Shown piece after piece: positions 1 through 13,170 of a stretch of DNA of 64,000 nucleotides. This DNA comes from Dryocosmus kuriphilus (lineage: Eukaryota > Arthropoda > Insecta > Hymenoptera > Cynipidae). Numbering within the stretch: the stretch's first letter is position 1; each line of letters begins with the position of its first letter. The translations under genes were made by a program, and so were the position numbers. The notes under the pieces were generated by a model that saw nothing but the letters and a program-made list of their open reading frames with translations, was not told the DNA's origin and did not search any database. Location of the stretch: the NCBI GenBank assembly GCA_038277395.1, contig CM076197.1, forward strand, positions 83,747,951 through 83,811,950, written 5' to 3'.

Positions 1-877
1 TTTTCTGGGGAAATTTCCAATACATTAAAGAAAAAAGAATTAGGATACGCACTTTGGCAGTTAAAGAATTAGCTGACAGCACGACAAGTGATTACTTGCT
101 GTTAGTTAGTAAAAGTATCCTAAGATCTTTCGAAATTAATGTAGAGGATATATATTCATTTACGACGACTATGGGTCGAATATGATAAGGTTGCGTCAAT
201 TAATTTCAGATGCGCAGCAAAGCATTGTCAATGTTGATTGTGGTGAGGATGAACAACAGCGTTCAGACGTAGACAACCACACAAAGTTGGACGCTTGCAA
301 TGCAAATGTGAACAAAAACGATGACAAGACAGACGATAGATTAGAAGACGATATCATGTTCGCTGACGATAGTTTCTTTGCTGATGAGGAACTCAGTGAA
401 CATGAAGTACAGGAAATAATAGAAGTAATTGAAATAAATAATAGTGACACAGACCAAGGTAATTTTACTGAAGGGAGTTTAAAAAGGGACGACGAGAAAA
501 CGGAGACGATAACGACGCAACTAAAAGACGAATATATAGACGATGACATGACTGTTGTAGGAGTACGTTGCGGTTCGCACACGCTACAATTAGCGGTAGA
601 TGATGCTTTGCGCGAAAAAGAACATTTAAAGTTAGTCATTGACAAAGCTCACAAAGCAGCAATCGAATTCCAGAAAATGTACGTCCTAAAGCGAATCCGT
701 AAGTTTAATGAGAATGCTAAACTTACAAAAACCGTTTTAGATGTACCTACACGTTGGGTTCGGTATACGATATGCTTGTTTCAATTTTAAAGAACAAGCA
801 TTTCACTTTTGCACTAAAGCAACCGAACCTCAACGATGAAGAGTGGAATGCAATTGAAACTCTTGTGAGCGCACTAA
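1..877 (+). pseudogene. hAT-family transposase remnant, 5' end outside window
   Basis: Seen: coding similarity on the plus strand in three successive frames. The first stretch (about 3-170) includes RTLAVKELAD and ends near a frame change just before GSNMIRLRQL at about 175. The second (182-765) has an acidic linker of Asp/Glu-rich residues and then VGVRCGSHTLQLAV and LDVPTRW. The third resumes as VYDMLVSIL and LNDEEWNAIETLVSAL and runs into the gap. Known: the HTLQLA block and the (L)DV.TRW..T..ML block are hallmarks of the hAT transposase catalytic region. Two frameshifts and the missing start argue for an inactive copy, although indel error is common in this part of the assembly. The same family recurs at 38.28-39.43 kb, with the same order of blocks and acidic linker. 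No BED zinc finger or C-terminal dimerisation block is visible because both ends are missing. Confidence 0.8.
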
Positions 878-1377
878 NNNNNNNNNNNNNNNNNNNNNNN
901 NNNNNNNNNNNNNNNNNNNNNNNNNNNNNNNNNNNNNNNNNNNNNNNNNNNNNNNNNNNNNNNNNNNNNNNNNNNNNNNNNNNNNNNNNNNNNNNNNNNN
1001 NNNNNNNNNNNNNNNNNNNNNNNNNNNNNNNNNNNNNNNNNNNNNNNNNNNNNNNNNNNNNNNNNNNNNNNNNNNNNNNNNNNNNNNNNNNNNNNNNNNN
1101 NNNNNNNNNNNNNNNNNNNNNNNNNNNNNNNNNNNNNNNNNNNNNNNNNNNNNNNNNNNNNNNNNNNNNNNNNNNNNNNNNNNNNNNNNNNNNNNNNNNN
1201 NNNNNNNNNNNNNNNNNNNNNNNNNNNNNNNNNNNNNNNNNNNNNNNNNNNNNNNNNNNNNNNNNNNNNNNNNNNNNNNNNNNNNNNNNNNNNNNNNNNN
1301 NNNNNNNNNNNNNNNNNNNNNNNNNNNNNNNNNNNNNNNNNNNNNNNNNNNNNNNNNNNNNNNNNNNNNNNNNNNNN
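878..1377. other. assembly gap (500 N)
   Basis: Exactly 500 N. A round number indicates a gap of unknown true size. It falls inside the hAT coding remnant, and the sequence beyond it is already repeat copy A. Confidence 0.99.
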
Positions 1378-1419
1378 TTCTTTCTTAATTTCATATTTTC
1401 ACGGATTTAACTTCAAAAA

Positions 1420-4400
1420 ACTATGGTCTTTACCAAAAATGATGAAGGGTAAATTTGTAGATCTTTTTGAGGCAAACAACTTTGTTTATTATCGTTTTTT
1501 TTTCATCTTGCATATTTTAGCGAAAAATTAAAATTTTTTATTTTTAACAACGTTTTTTTGATTAAAACAAAAACCGTTCATTTTAGTAAAGAATAGTTGA
1601 AACAAAATTTATAAATCTTTTTTAGATGAGCAACTTTGCTTGCAATCATTTTTTGTATCCTGAATATTTTGGCGAGAAACCACATTTTTTTATTTTTAAT
1701 AACGTTTTTTCGATTAAAACAAAAACCGTGCATTTTATCAAAAAAAGGTCAAAACAAAATTTTTAGACCTTTTAGTAATATTGCTTCCTAGCAACCGCAA
1801 GTAAACATCGGTTAATTTTCAAAACTTCGTCTAGGAATAACAAAGCGATGCATATTGGGTCCGAAATATATTTAGAACAGTTCTCTTTCATAAGAGTGAT
1901 AAAGATCAAAAATTTGAGTTTTTTCTATTAACGGTTTTGTGCGAAGATTCATATTTTCAACAAAACCAACAATAAACTAAAGATTTCATAGACCTTACAT
2001 AATCTATGTGTTTTCAGACAGAGCGCATATATTTATAATTATTGAATATGAAGGCATTTTCAGATAATAGAATAAGTGCTATTAACATAACGCTATTATC
2101 TTTTCCTATTTTCCAGAAAGCGGATACATAATTTCTCCTGACTTTTCCCCTGACTTTTCCAGACTTTCAAAATTCCCTGACCTTGATTTTCCGGTTTTTC
2201 CAGGTTTTCAGAAAGAGTGGCAATACTGCTTTACCATATGTTACCATGATAATAATTCCCGGTAGTCTGTTTCTTTTTATCTATATTCCAAGAATATTGT
2301 CCTTAATAAGGCAAGAGTATTTTCTTTTCATTGGGGTAATTTCATAACTTTAGTTGTACAGTTTTCCAGTACGAATACGGACGAGTTCCGTCCTGCCGCA
2401 CGAATTTGAGATGTTGTCTGCAACATACTTTTATATTGTTTAAACAGCTTCTTCACTTTGGCATAAATAGATAATGCAAAATATTTGAGTATATATTGTA
2501 AAATTAGTCCTCAAAATATATCTTAGAAGTTGAAAACTGCAAACTTAATTTTTAAAGAAAACTGCACAAATGTTGTGTATAATTTACTTTATTTGAAAAA
2601 TCAATAAAACAAAACAAAATGATCATATTTTATTGCAGAATAATATAGCGTATGAATTATAACGAATGTATAATATATGAGTAATGAGAAATTCATACGA
2701 ATTAAACTATAGTTTCAGAATTTTTTAAAACATGATAAAAAATCTAGGAACAATAATCCAGGTTATGTTATTTTTAATGGTATTTATAACACCTTTATTT
2801 GAGTGTATATTATTAAGTTATTTAGTTATTAGTTATTTGTTATATTCGAAATAATTTGAGCATGAAAAAAAAATAACATGTTTCCTAAAATGAAAATAGA
2901 AAAATATTATAGAGTATGCATAGTCTTATGAAGAGCGGCGCATATATTTTTAGTAGAGCCTCCACGGGAGCCAAATATCTTAGGACCGGCCCATGGTGAC
3001 AGAGCAAGACAACGATTTTTCAGTAAATTTATTTCATGCTTATACTTTTATTGTTCCTAAATTTTTTTAAATTTTAAAAAATAATGTTTCTAATAATAAT
3101 CCTAATTTCCTGATTCTTGACGTGTTACGTTTTTGAATACTCCCTAAAGAACATACCTCTGTTTGAGAAAATTTATACAGAACTGTTATACAGTTTGAGC
3201 GTAAAGGTAAGAAAACTAATTTTGTTTTTAATAATTTTTTGTCTAATTTTTATACAAAAAAAGATTCGTTTTTCATTTTTTATTTAAGGATTAATTTGTT
3301 CGTTTAACGATAAAAACAGTTTTTATACAAAATGAATAGAGTTCTTAAAAGGTATGTAGGAAAGGTACATAAATGTAGACAATTTTTTCAAGATAGTAGA
3401 CAAAAAGTTTTACTTTTCTGTAATGTTCCCATTAATTGCAATTAGTTTGATAATCTTCCCTTTGAAAAAACGTTTTGTAGTTGATTGCGCGTGTATTATA
3501 TGTGTCACCCACGTTTTGCCATGCAGGAATTCGGCGAAGAAAAGTGGAAAAATCTTACCTTTTGCTTATTTTCGAATTAATTCTCAGTCAATGTTTTAGT
3601 ACCAAACAAAATCACCCAATCTAATGGATCATACGTGAGTTGAAAATATTTACACGTTTTCACTTTTTGCAGATTTCATAAGTATTATAATGAATCCGGA
3701 ATTTTTAAACAAAGTAAAACTGAAGTTCAATTTGTCAAAACTTTTCATACTTCATTTTCCACGCCACACTAAATCCTTTAAATAAGAACATTGTGTTTAC
3801 TTGGTGTCAACCTACGTATTTAATCCTATAAATCAAAAAATAAAAAAGTAATGTTTTATCAGTGAACAATTTCAAAAAAGTAAGTTGAAAAAAAGTAAGT
3901 TCCGAATAATTATACAATGGAGACACTCATTTAATCAAAACTAATCTCCGAGAAACATACAATAAAGTGATATCACTGTAGAGTGCCTTTATTTACGGAT
4001 GTAAAGTGGAGAACTCTATAATTGACGAATAAGTCGCGTGAGATACCCCATTTCATATTATCACATAAGAAAGTATGTATTATGAGTTTCAGATTGATAT
4101 TTAATAAAACCCGCGCTAAACTGTACAACTGATTCTGAAAACTATGCCATATTTTCTGTGGATAAAATATTAAAAATCGAACAAATTTTAAACCAATATA
4201 GCAATAAACTGTTAGAGAAAAATCTCGCCGAGCGAAATATCGCGAGCACATTCTTCTCCTGTATACGATATATAAATCGAGCCAGCGTAAGGTATGAAAA
4301 AATCGCTACCTAGGAGCGAATATTTGTCTGTTTGGCAATCCTATCAGCGTGTCTTCGCGAAATTCAGGACAAGATTATTCTCCTCTCGACGCGCTACAAG

Positions 4401-7400
4401 CGCGATCGGTGTTTAAGGTACATGCCCCCCACATCGCTCTTACATTAAAAATTTATACCCCAGTAAAGGAATCATTTTACTTTAACTCTATGCAGCTCGC
4501 CTGTAAGCCAATACAATCTTCCAGTCATCGCTACACTAATCGGCGCTACGCGCATCACGCTTAGTAATTACAACCAGTATACTTATTATACATTTCCAAT
4601 TGTATACATTGTAGATCTGGCAGATAAGGTCAGTGTATTCGAGTTGTAGATTGATCCAAATTTCACCATACAGGATTTGCGATTCAGTAAAAGTGAAACG
4701 ACTGATCTTTACAAATAAAGATTTTGTAGCTCTTCTTCCCAAGTTGAACATTCCTGCTAGTTAATCTTTTATTCTCATATCTTGTTTCCGAAAAGTGTTC
4801 TTCTTTATATTATGTCATAACGATAACATCAGCGAATACTCCTAAACTACAAACGCGTCTCTGCTCAAAAAAAAGATAGGAAGCAAATTTGTAGCATCTT
4901 TATTAAAGCCGATACAACTTTTTTATTATTATCACTTCGTATCTTGTGCATAGTTTATTGGCGGGAAGTAATTTGAAAATTTTTATTATTGCGCGTAGAC
5001 GTTCTTATCGATGTAAAAGCATAAGCAAACTTTAAGGCATTAGGACCCAAATGTACAATGTTTGAAGAAACAAAGGTTACTACAAGAATAATTTATTGTG
5101 CCCGCCCAATCTCCACGCTCGAATCTTTGGGTACATTTTTTACTCTGCATCTTACTGAAGTTCACTGATATTTGCCGCGGCGGGAACTGTCAGCACTTGC
5201 GGTTCGCTCTGGTTTAATAGTGGCTTTCTGATTATATAAACTGTTAAACCCGTTCATTAATCAAATCTTGCGGTTAAAAAACTTTGGATAGAATCTTAAA
5301 AAATGTGAGATAATAATTTTACTCTTCATGCATTAAACTTTCTGTATCAATCATAGTCTTCGAGCCGAACATATTGAGAATTTTTCTATTGTACTATATG
5401 TAAAAAACCGTTATTTAGCGCTATAATACACTAAAAAAATCGTTCTGTGTCAAAAATTTGTCATTTGTTTAAGCGGAACTCCAAGAGTTTATTGCGGAAT
5501 AATTTACCCCTGTAAGAAGGTTTGCTAACTGGATTCAGTTGGCGAAGCTCCAATCCGATTAGCTCCTTTCGAACAGTTATACGCGACCCCACAGACGCAT
5601 ACGTACGACGACTCGACGTACATACAGGACCAACTTCGACAGCAGACCACTTTTATGACAGCACCCCACGGATCGTACGAGTAAACCGGTTTCTTTTTTT
5701 TTTTCTTTCTGACTACAGGCGGTCTAACAAAACTGTGGAGACTTCATGAAATCGCTTTTAAAGTCAAATTAGATACATAATCGTATGGGACTCCATGGTA
5801 ATTAGTGACACCAGTAGCCATTACATCACATTAATCCATTGTACATTCTATAAAACACATAGGGGGCTGTTCCTACCACATAATTGCATCTTAATCATAC
5901 AGAAGCTCTGACACACAATCCTAATACACAATGGGTGTACAATAGAGGAAAACTGGTCCATCAACCCGACCCCCGACACCAACCCTGGAACCCATGAAAG
6001 CGATACGACATTAAATAGCTGTGGCCTCTGCGTGACTTGTCACTCACGCACCCAAGCAGGAGTCTATCCAAACGATTCTAGTGCGCCGATTAACCCATGT
6101 CACCTACCCGACAGAGACACCACCGCCCCACCCATCAAAAACCCCCCATATACACCATACAACAAGTGCAACCGCTGTGAAGAGGGGGCTTCTCAGGGGG
6201 GGTCTTCGGGGGGGGTTATGGGCGCGCCTAGGGCGCGCGTTATGTTGGCACCCACCGACAGAACCTTTCGCGCTCGACATACTCTACATACCTTAACAAT
6301 TAAACATTAGGGCCAAACACACCATTTTACTTATGCTCTATCGCACTTGACGAACCTACATTTCAACATGCCACCCCAACAAACATCGCGCTTGAATAAT
6401 CAGCATTTTTTTTTAAAACTACATTGTAGAATTGCATCAAGGTCCGTAAAGGGATTTTCGGCAAAACAGGGAGCACTACAGGATTACGGGGTCATAAATA
6501 CCAAAACAATGAGACTTAGGTTAACCATAAATTTGCAATAATCCAACTGGTAAAAAAATTCTAAAAACATATCCCAATCCGATTTCCTCGACTCCCGGCG
6601 CCTAGTTTCGCTGACAACCACACCCGTCGGTTTTCTTTATACATCGTAACATATTTCACGAATAAAATGTATAGAAAGCCCCCGGCTATGCCGCTTCCAA
6701 AATGATCCGAAGCCCCCCAGTGTTGCACTATTGCTTTTGAGGTCAAAATTGACAAGATATGTCTATTTTACTTTATGTCTCATTCTTATTCTTTCAATTT
6801 TATTACTTTCTTTTTATTTTCTTTTATTTTTTATTATTACTTACTTTTTTTCTTGTTATATGGCTATTTTTTTTTTTATTCTACATTTCTTTTTTCCACT
6901 TTTCTTTTTTTTTATCAAACTTTTTTATTATTTTTTTTTTTTTTCTTTTTTTTTCTTTTTCTAATTTTATTTTCTTTTGCATTTTATTGCTTATATTTTA
7001 AATTTTAATATATTTATAATTTTTTTTTGATTTTTATATAAATGTTTTATTTTATATTTTTCCTTTTTTTTTTTTTTATAAAAAAAAACCCAAAAAACAA
7101 ATTATTTTTATACCTAATACAAAAATAATATGAACCACCTGTTTGAATGGATAATATACATAACAGGCATGGTAAAAAGTGCGCCTGGTTTACACTAAAA
7201 AAAAACAAAATAAAAAACCAAGAAAAAGTGTGTGCTATAGGCATCATAATTCGATTTAAATAAAACACGCCAAGTAATCGTGTTCACAGGTCTAAAACGA
7301 AAAACGACAACAAAACAAGGGACGACAAACAACACAAAAATCGACAACAACGGACAGACAGACACAACGTTAAAACATGTTTTTCAAATTCAGGTAGGTC

Positions 7401-7440
7401 TTAAAACGTGAAAATTTCTATGAAATCCGCAATAAAGTGA
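1420..7440 (+). repeat. Large repeat block, copy A (most diverged)
   Basis: Collinear with about 24.31-29.53 kb. Shared landmarks include the run from TTTACCAAAAA at 1431 (matching 24325), the AAGAGCGGCGCAT motif at about 2932 (25674), the TGACTTTTCC tract at about 2140, and a degenerate element with GGGCGCGCGTTATG at about 6228 and GACAAC-type repeats at 7285-7370. Copy A differs from B and C mainly by small insertions and deletions and by garbled stretches. A T-rich low-complexity stretch at about 6760-7080 replaces the structured sequence seen elsewhere. No coding sequence is convincing here; the short open frames are chance or repeat frames. Confidence 0.8.
2209..2231 (+). repeat. Possible hAT-type terminal motif
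   Basis: The end of the TGACTTTTCC/CCAGG-rich tract reads AGAGTGGCAATACTG. Its reverse complement starts CAGTATTGCCA, resembling the CAGTGTTGCCA ends of many hAT elements. The copy C counterpart is at about 25047-25071. No partner end or 8-bp duplication was found, so this is a candidate terminus only. It could belong to the hAT copy at the window start. Confidence 0.3.
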
Positions 7441-9120
7441 GTAAAAAATAACCCAATAAACAATAATACTTATAAAAACGAGGAAATGATGAATGAGGGC
7501 ATAATGCAAGGGAGGATCCTCGAGATGAACTCGATACGAAAATAATCTATTTAATGAGAAATTCATAATTAAAATATAGTTCAGAATTTTTTAAAAATGA
7601 TAAAAATCTAGACAATATCCAGGTTATTTATTTTTAATGGTATTATACTTTTTTTGTTATTATTAGTTATTTAGTTATTAGTTATTTTTATTCGAAATAT
7701 TTTCGTGAAAAAAATATAACATGTCTAAATGAAATAGAAAATATTATATGTATGCATATCTTATGAAGAGCGGCGCATTATTTTTAGTAGCCCACGGAGC
7801 CAAATATCTTAGGACGGCCCTGGTGACAGCAGCAACTTTCAGTAAATTTTCATGCTTATATTTTATGTTCCTAAATTTTTAAAAAATTTTAAAAATAATG
7901 TTTCTAATAATATCCTAATTTCTTTCTTGACGTGTACGCTTTTGATACTCTAAAGACACCTCTTTGAAAAATTATAAGACTGTTATTGTTTGCGTACGTA
8001 AGAAAACTAATTTTGTTTTAATAATTTTTTGTCTATTTTTTACAAAAAAAGATTCGTTTTTCATTTTTTATTTAAGGATTAATATTTTGTTTAACGATAA
8101 AAACAGTTTTATAAAATGAATAAATTCTAAAAAGTAGTAGTTTTCTGTAATTTTCTTTAATTGCATTTGTTTTTATATTTTCTTTGAAAACGGTTTTAGT
8201 TTTGCGTATTTATGTTAAACCAATTTTCCACCAGAAATTGAAAAGAAAAGTGGAAAATCTTACCTTTGCTTATTTTTGAATTAATTTTCGTCAAATGTTT
8301 AGTACCAAACAAAATCACCCAATTAGGGTTATAAGGGTTGAAAATATTGAGTTATACTTTTTTGCAGATTTCAAGTATTAGAATGAAATCCGGATTTAAA
8401 AAAAGTAAAACTGAAGTTATTTGTATACTTTTTCTACTTCATTTTCACCCACTTATTCTTTAAATAAGACTGTGTTTCTTGTTCAACTACGTATTAATCC
8501 TTAATCAAAAAATAAAAAAGTAATATTTTTTCATGAACAATTTAAAAAAGTAATTAAAAAAGAATGTTCCTGAATTATACAAAGGACAACTTTTAAAAAA
8601 CAATTTGAGAAACATACAAAAATATACATGAAGTCTTTATTTGAATGTAAATGGGACTACGAAAGTCGGATTACCCATTTCATTTCTCATAAGAATGTAT
8701 GTATAGTTTCAATTGATTTAATAAAACCCAAGCTAAACTGTACAACTGATTATGAAAACTGTCAATTTTTTTGTGGAGAAAATATTAAAAATCGAAAAAT
8801 ACCAAATGCAATCTCATTGAAAAAAAATTTTCCAAATATCTGAGAATTCAATAACTCGAGTTGCGTAAATTAAAAAAAATTTTCGAGCGAAATATCTGAG
8901 AATTCTTCTTTGTGACTATAATGTACAACAGTTGCGTATTAGTGAAAAAACGTTATTTTTTTGGGAGACAAGATATTAAAAATCGAAAAAAATTAATTTT
9001 TTTTTGCAATATAACTCAGTTGAAAAAAAAAAAATTTTCCGACGTAATATTGGACCAAGTTCATCTTTGTTTTATAGTGAAACGAGTTTTTTTTTGCGTT
9101 AAAAATTTACAAAAAAAACC

Positions 9121-9344
<224 letters not shown>

Positions 9345-10961
9345 CAGGCGAATATTTGTCTTTTGTTAATCTATCAGAGTTTCTTGCGAAATTCTGACAT
9401 AGGACACTTCGTCCCCAGCCCCTTTTATGACATACCCCCACCATCGCACCGAGTAAAGTTCTCCTCACTTGGCGTTAGTCCATGCGGCTGCCTGTGGCCA
9501 ATAAATCTTTTAAATCTCGCTACCTAATCTCTACACCTAAGCTTAAGTAGTAATTAGTACCAGTATATTATTATTCATTCAATTGTACGTTTATCTGGCC
9601 CATTAGTCCAGTGTATTCAGGAAATGACCCAATTATTTCAAGTACATTTTTTCTTTTGTTGCTTTTTCATCGAAAGGGTCCTCAAAGGAGACCTTAACCC
9701 TAGATTTGCGCACTTCCTAAATTAACCCTTTCGCCGCCACATTTGATTACCTTTTTATCTTCGACCATTGATACTTCGCGTTTAAATCATCATACAACAA
9801 TGAAATGAAAATCGTTGCCCTCGTAAGAGTTTACTTTTTAATCGAGTTCATATGAAACTTAACTCTCAGAAGTACTGGAAAAAAGTTATTAACGTACAAA
9901 GTTAAAAAACCTTTTCAAAAAGAGCTTGCGCCTACTTCTTCTGCGCGCAGCTTTCTTCCAGTGCATCGGACATACCCGCCGATGTGGGAGAATTTAAAGT
10001 AGACTCAATTTCCAGTGTTTGAAAAAAAGTCATACAGATTGGTTTGATTTCTCTCGCCCGCCAATCCACGCTCGAATTTGCGATCTTTTTTTTACTCTGT
10101 CGTTTTGAAGTCCCTGATACTTGCGCGGCGCGCTCTGTCGCACTTGCGGTTCGTACTGGTTTTCTCGCTTTTCAGCTTATATAAACTGTAAAACTGATTA
10201 TGAAAACCTTGCCATTTTTCTGTGGAGAAAAATATTAAAAATCGAAAAATTACCAAATGCAATGACTCTTTGAAAAAAAATTTTCGAGCGAAATATCTGA
10301 GAATTTTTCTTTGTACTATATGTGAAACGAGTTGCGTAAATTACAAAAAAATCGTTCAGGCGAATATTTGTCTTTTGTTAACCTATCAAAGAGTTTCTTG
10401 CGAAAATTTAGCCTTGTCTGGAAGTTTGCTAATTGATCAGTTGGCAAGCTCAGCGAGCTCTTTTCAAATCTTACGTACAAAGGAATAGGTATGAGTTTAG
10501 GGGACATAAGACACTTCGTCCCCAACCACTTTTATGACGCACCCCCCCACCATTGCATCGAGTAAAGTTTCTCCTCACATGCGTTAGACCATGCGGCTGC
10601 CTGTGGTCAATAAATCTCCTTTTAAATCTTGCTACCTAATCTCTACACCTAAGATTAGTAATTAGTACCATTATATTATTATTCAATCCATTGTACGTTT
10701 ATCTGGCCCATGTGGCTGCCTGTGACAAATTGCATCAAAATTACAGTTTTAAAATGATAAAATTGAAAAGGAAACTGTCATGTTCGAAGTTACAAATAAA
10801 CTACAAATATAGCTGAGAAGTTTCTTATTTAACTAATCAGGTTGCTTGAAATAGTTATTAAATAGCTTAGCCCTCTGCATTCTCTTGTCATACACATTCA
10901 CATTTTTAGAAAATATAGCGAGATTAAAAAAATGTCAAAAGAGAAAAGTTTTTCCCCATCG

Positions 10962-12178
10962 AAAAGTTATAAAAAATGTGCCCGCTTCGCGGGCACATTC
11001 TCATCGCGCGCTTCGCGCGAAGTATGAGCGCGCCTAGGGCGCGCGTCTGTTGGCACTCGCGCTTCGCGCTCGACATACTCAACATACCTTTAAATTAAAA
11101 ATTAAAAAGAAATTATTTTACTTAAGGCTCTATCGCCCTTAAGGAATACATTCTCATCATGACACTCGCGCTTCGCGCTTGATAATTACATTTTTTTTAA
11201 AACACATTGTAAATTGGTAAAGTTTTTTAGTGATTTTCCAAACATTCACAATACAGGATTTCCATTCATAAAAGTAAAACAATGAGTCTTATAAATAAAT
11301 TTTGTAGCTCTTTCCAAGGTGAACAATTCTGCTTGTTAAATTTTCTCATATCTTGCATAGTTTCGCTGAAAAGTGGTTTTCTTTATATTTCGTAATATAT
11401 TTCACGAATAACTCAAAAACTACGCATCTGCTTAAAAAATGATAGAAAACAAATTTGTAGATCCTTTTGAGGTAAATAACTTTCTTTATTATTATTTTTC
11501 TGTATCTTGCATAGTTTGGCAGGAAATTTGAAAACCATGATTTTTTAATAACGTTTTATCGATTAAAACAGAAACCGTGCATTTTATGAAAAAATAGTTA
11601 ATACAAGATTTGTAGACCTTTTTAAACTGCACAACTTTGTTTTTCACCATTTTTTTCTATCTTGAATATTTTGGCGGAAAACCCAGAGTTTTTTAATTTT
11701 AATAGCGATTTCTTGATTAAAACAAAAAACGTTAACTTGATCAAAAAACGGTTCAGACAATTTCACTCTCTTACATTTTTTCGCATTTCTCATAGTTTAG
11801 CCGGAAAATGGATTTCTCGATTTTGTGGAAACCGTTTTTTTTGATGGATAAAACCATAACCGTTTTTTTCAAAAGTGGCTAGTTAACGAACTCGTTCTTA
11901 CTTTTTACGCTTTAAAGAAGTGTGCCAAAGCGCAACCCAATCCGATTAGTCCTTCGAAAGTTATTGTGGTAACAGACAACGAGAACATCAACAACGCCAA
12001 ACAACGCCGGACAGACACCAACGTAAAGTTATATGAGAATGTAAAAATTGCATTTTTCAGCCAAACTATGTAAAAAAATGAAGAAATTTACGATTTTGAT
12101 ATAATTTCATCGATTGGTGAGCGCGAGAAACGTGATGAGAATGCGCCTGAGTAGCGGGCAGATTTTTCAATAACTTTT
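10962..12178 (+). mobile_element. Inverted-end composite element, copy B1
   Basis: The left end AAAAGTTATAAAAAATGTG with a GC-rich hairpin (GCCCGCTTCGCGGGC) matches, in inverse, the right end GCGGGCAGATTTTTCAATAA plus CTTTT. Inside, in order: hairpins of CGCGCTTCGCGCG type, a segment with CTTAAGGCTCTATCGCCCTTAAGG, diverged tandem units containing AAAACCGT.CATTTTAT, a segment with GGCTAGTTAACGAACTCGT, a short GACAAC-like tract, and TGAGCGCGAGAAACGTGATG near the right end. It has no transposase, so it is probably a non-autonomous DNA transposon. The element family recurs at 17.0, 28.4 and 32.3 kb. Confidence 0.6.
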
Positions 12179-12859
12179 AATAACTTTTCACTGACTGTAT
12201 AGTAATGTATTTTTTTGTTTAAAAGGACAGTATTATACGTTTAATGAATAAAGTATGTGTTGTATCAAAAAATGGTTTTAAGATATTTTTTAGGTCTTTA
12301 AAAGGTGAATAATTCTGCTATCTTGATATTTTCTCGTATCTCGCATACTTTTGCGGAAAACGTGGATTTTTTTCATATGACTTAACATATTTCACGAATA
12401 ACTTAAAGACCATGCGTCTTTTTGAGAGTAAATGGTATGAAGTAAATATGTAGATATTTTTAAGCTAGACAACTTTGTTTATTATGATTTTTTTCGTATC
12501 TTGCATAGTTTTTTATGCGGAAAATTTGAATTTTTGGTTTCTTAATAGCGTTTTTCTCGATTAATACCAAAACTGTGCATTTTAACAAAAAATGGTTACA
12601 AGAAAGTTTGTAGATATTTTTGAGGCGAATAAATTTATTTATTATTATTTTTTTCGTATCTTGAATATTTTGGCGGGAAACCACAGTTTTTAATTTTTAA
12701 TAACGTTTTCTCGATTAAAACAAAAACCGTGTACTTTATAAAAAAAAGGTTTAAGACAAAAATCGTATATTCTTTCAAGATAGACAATTTTGGTTATATA
12801 TATATTTTCTGTATCTTGCATAGTTTACCCGGAAAATGGATTTTTTGAGTTTGTGAAAA

Positions 12860-13170
12860 CAGTTTTGGATGGATAACACCATAACCGTTGGTCAAAAACC
12901 GCTGGTTAACGAACTCGTCCTTACTTTTTATGCCTTAAAGAAGTATGCCAAAGCGCAATCCAATCCGATTAGTTTCTTCGAAAGTTATCGTGGTAACAGG
13001 CTACAACGACAACGACGACAACAACAACGACGACAACAAGGACGACAACGACAGACAGACACCAAAGTAAAACCTGTTTTTTCGGATTCAGGGTCATGAA
13101 ACGTCGAGATTTCATGAAATCCGCGAAAGTCAGTTTTTCACATAAAACTAACAAATACCTTCTCATTGAG
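12860..13170 (+). repeat. Element 3' module with (GACAAC)n-type microsatellite
   Basis: This stretch repeats the AACCGTTGGTCAAAAACCGCTGG module, followed by AAGTATGCCAAAGCGC and an imperfect CAACGACGACAACAAC tract at about 13004-13050, then CATGAAATCCGCGAAAGTC. Translation gives Asn/Asp runs that drift in frame between copies, so it is not a gene. Its copy C counterpart is 30.38-30.70 kb. Confidence 0.75.

Noticed and set aside
754..1410. Open frames spanning the first gap
   Set aside because: Most of the length is N; only the hAT part before the gap is real sequence.
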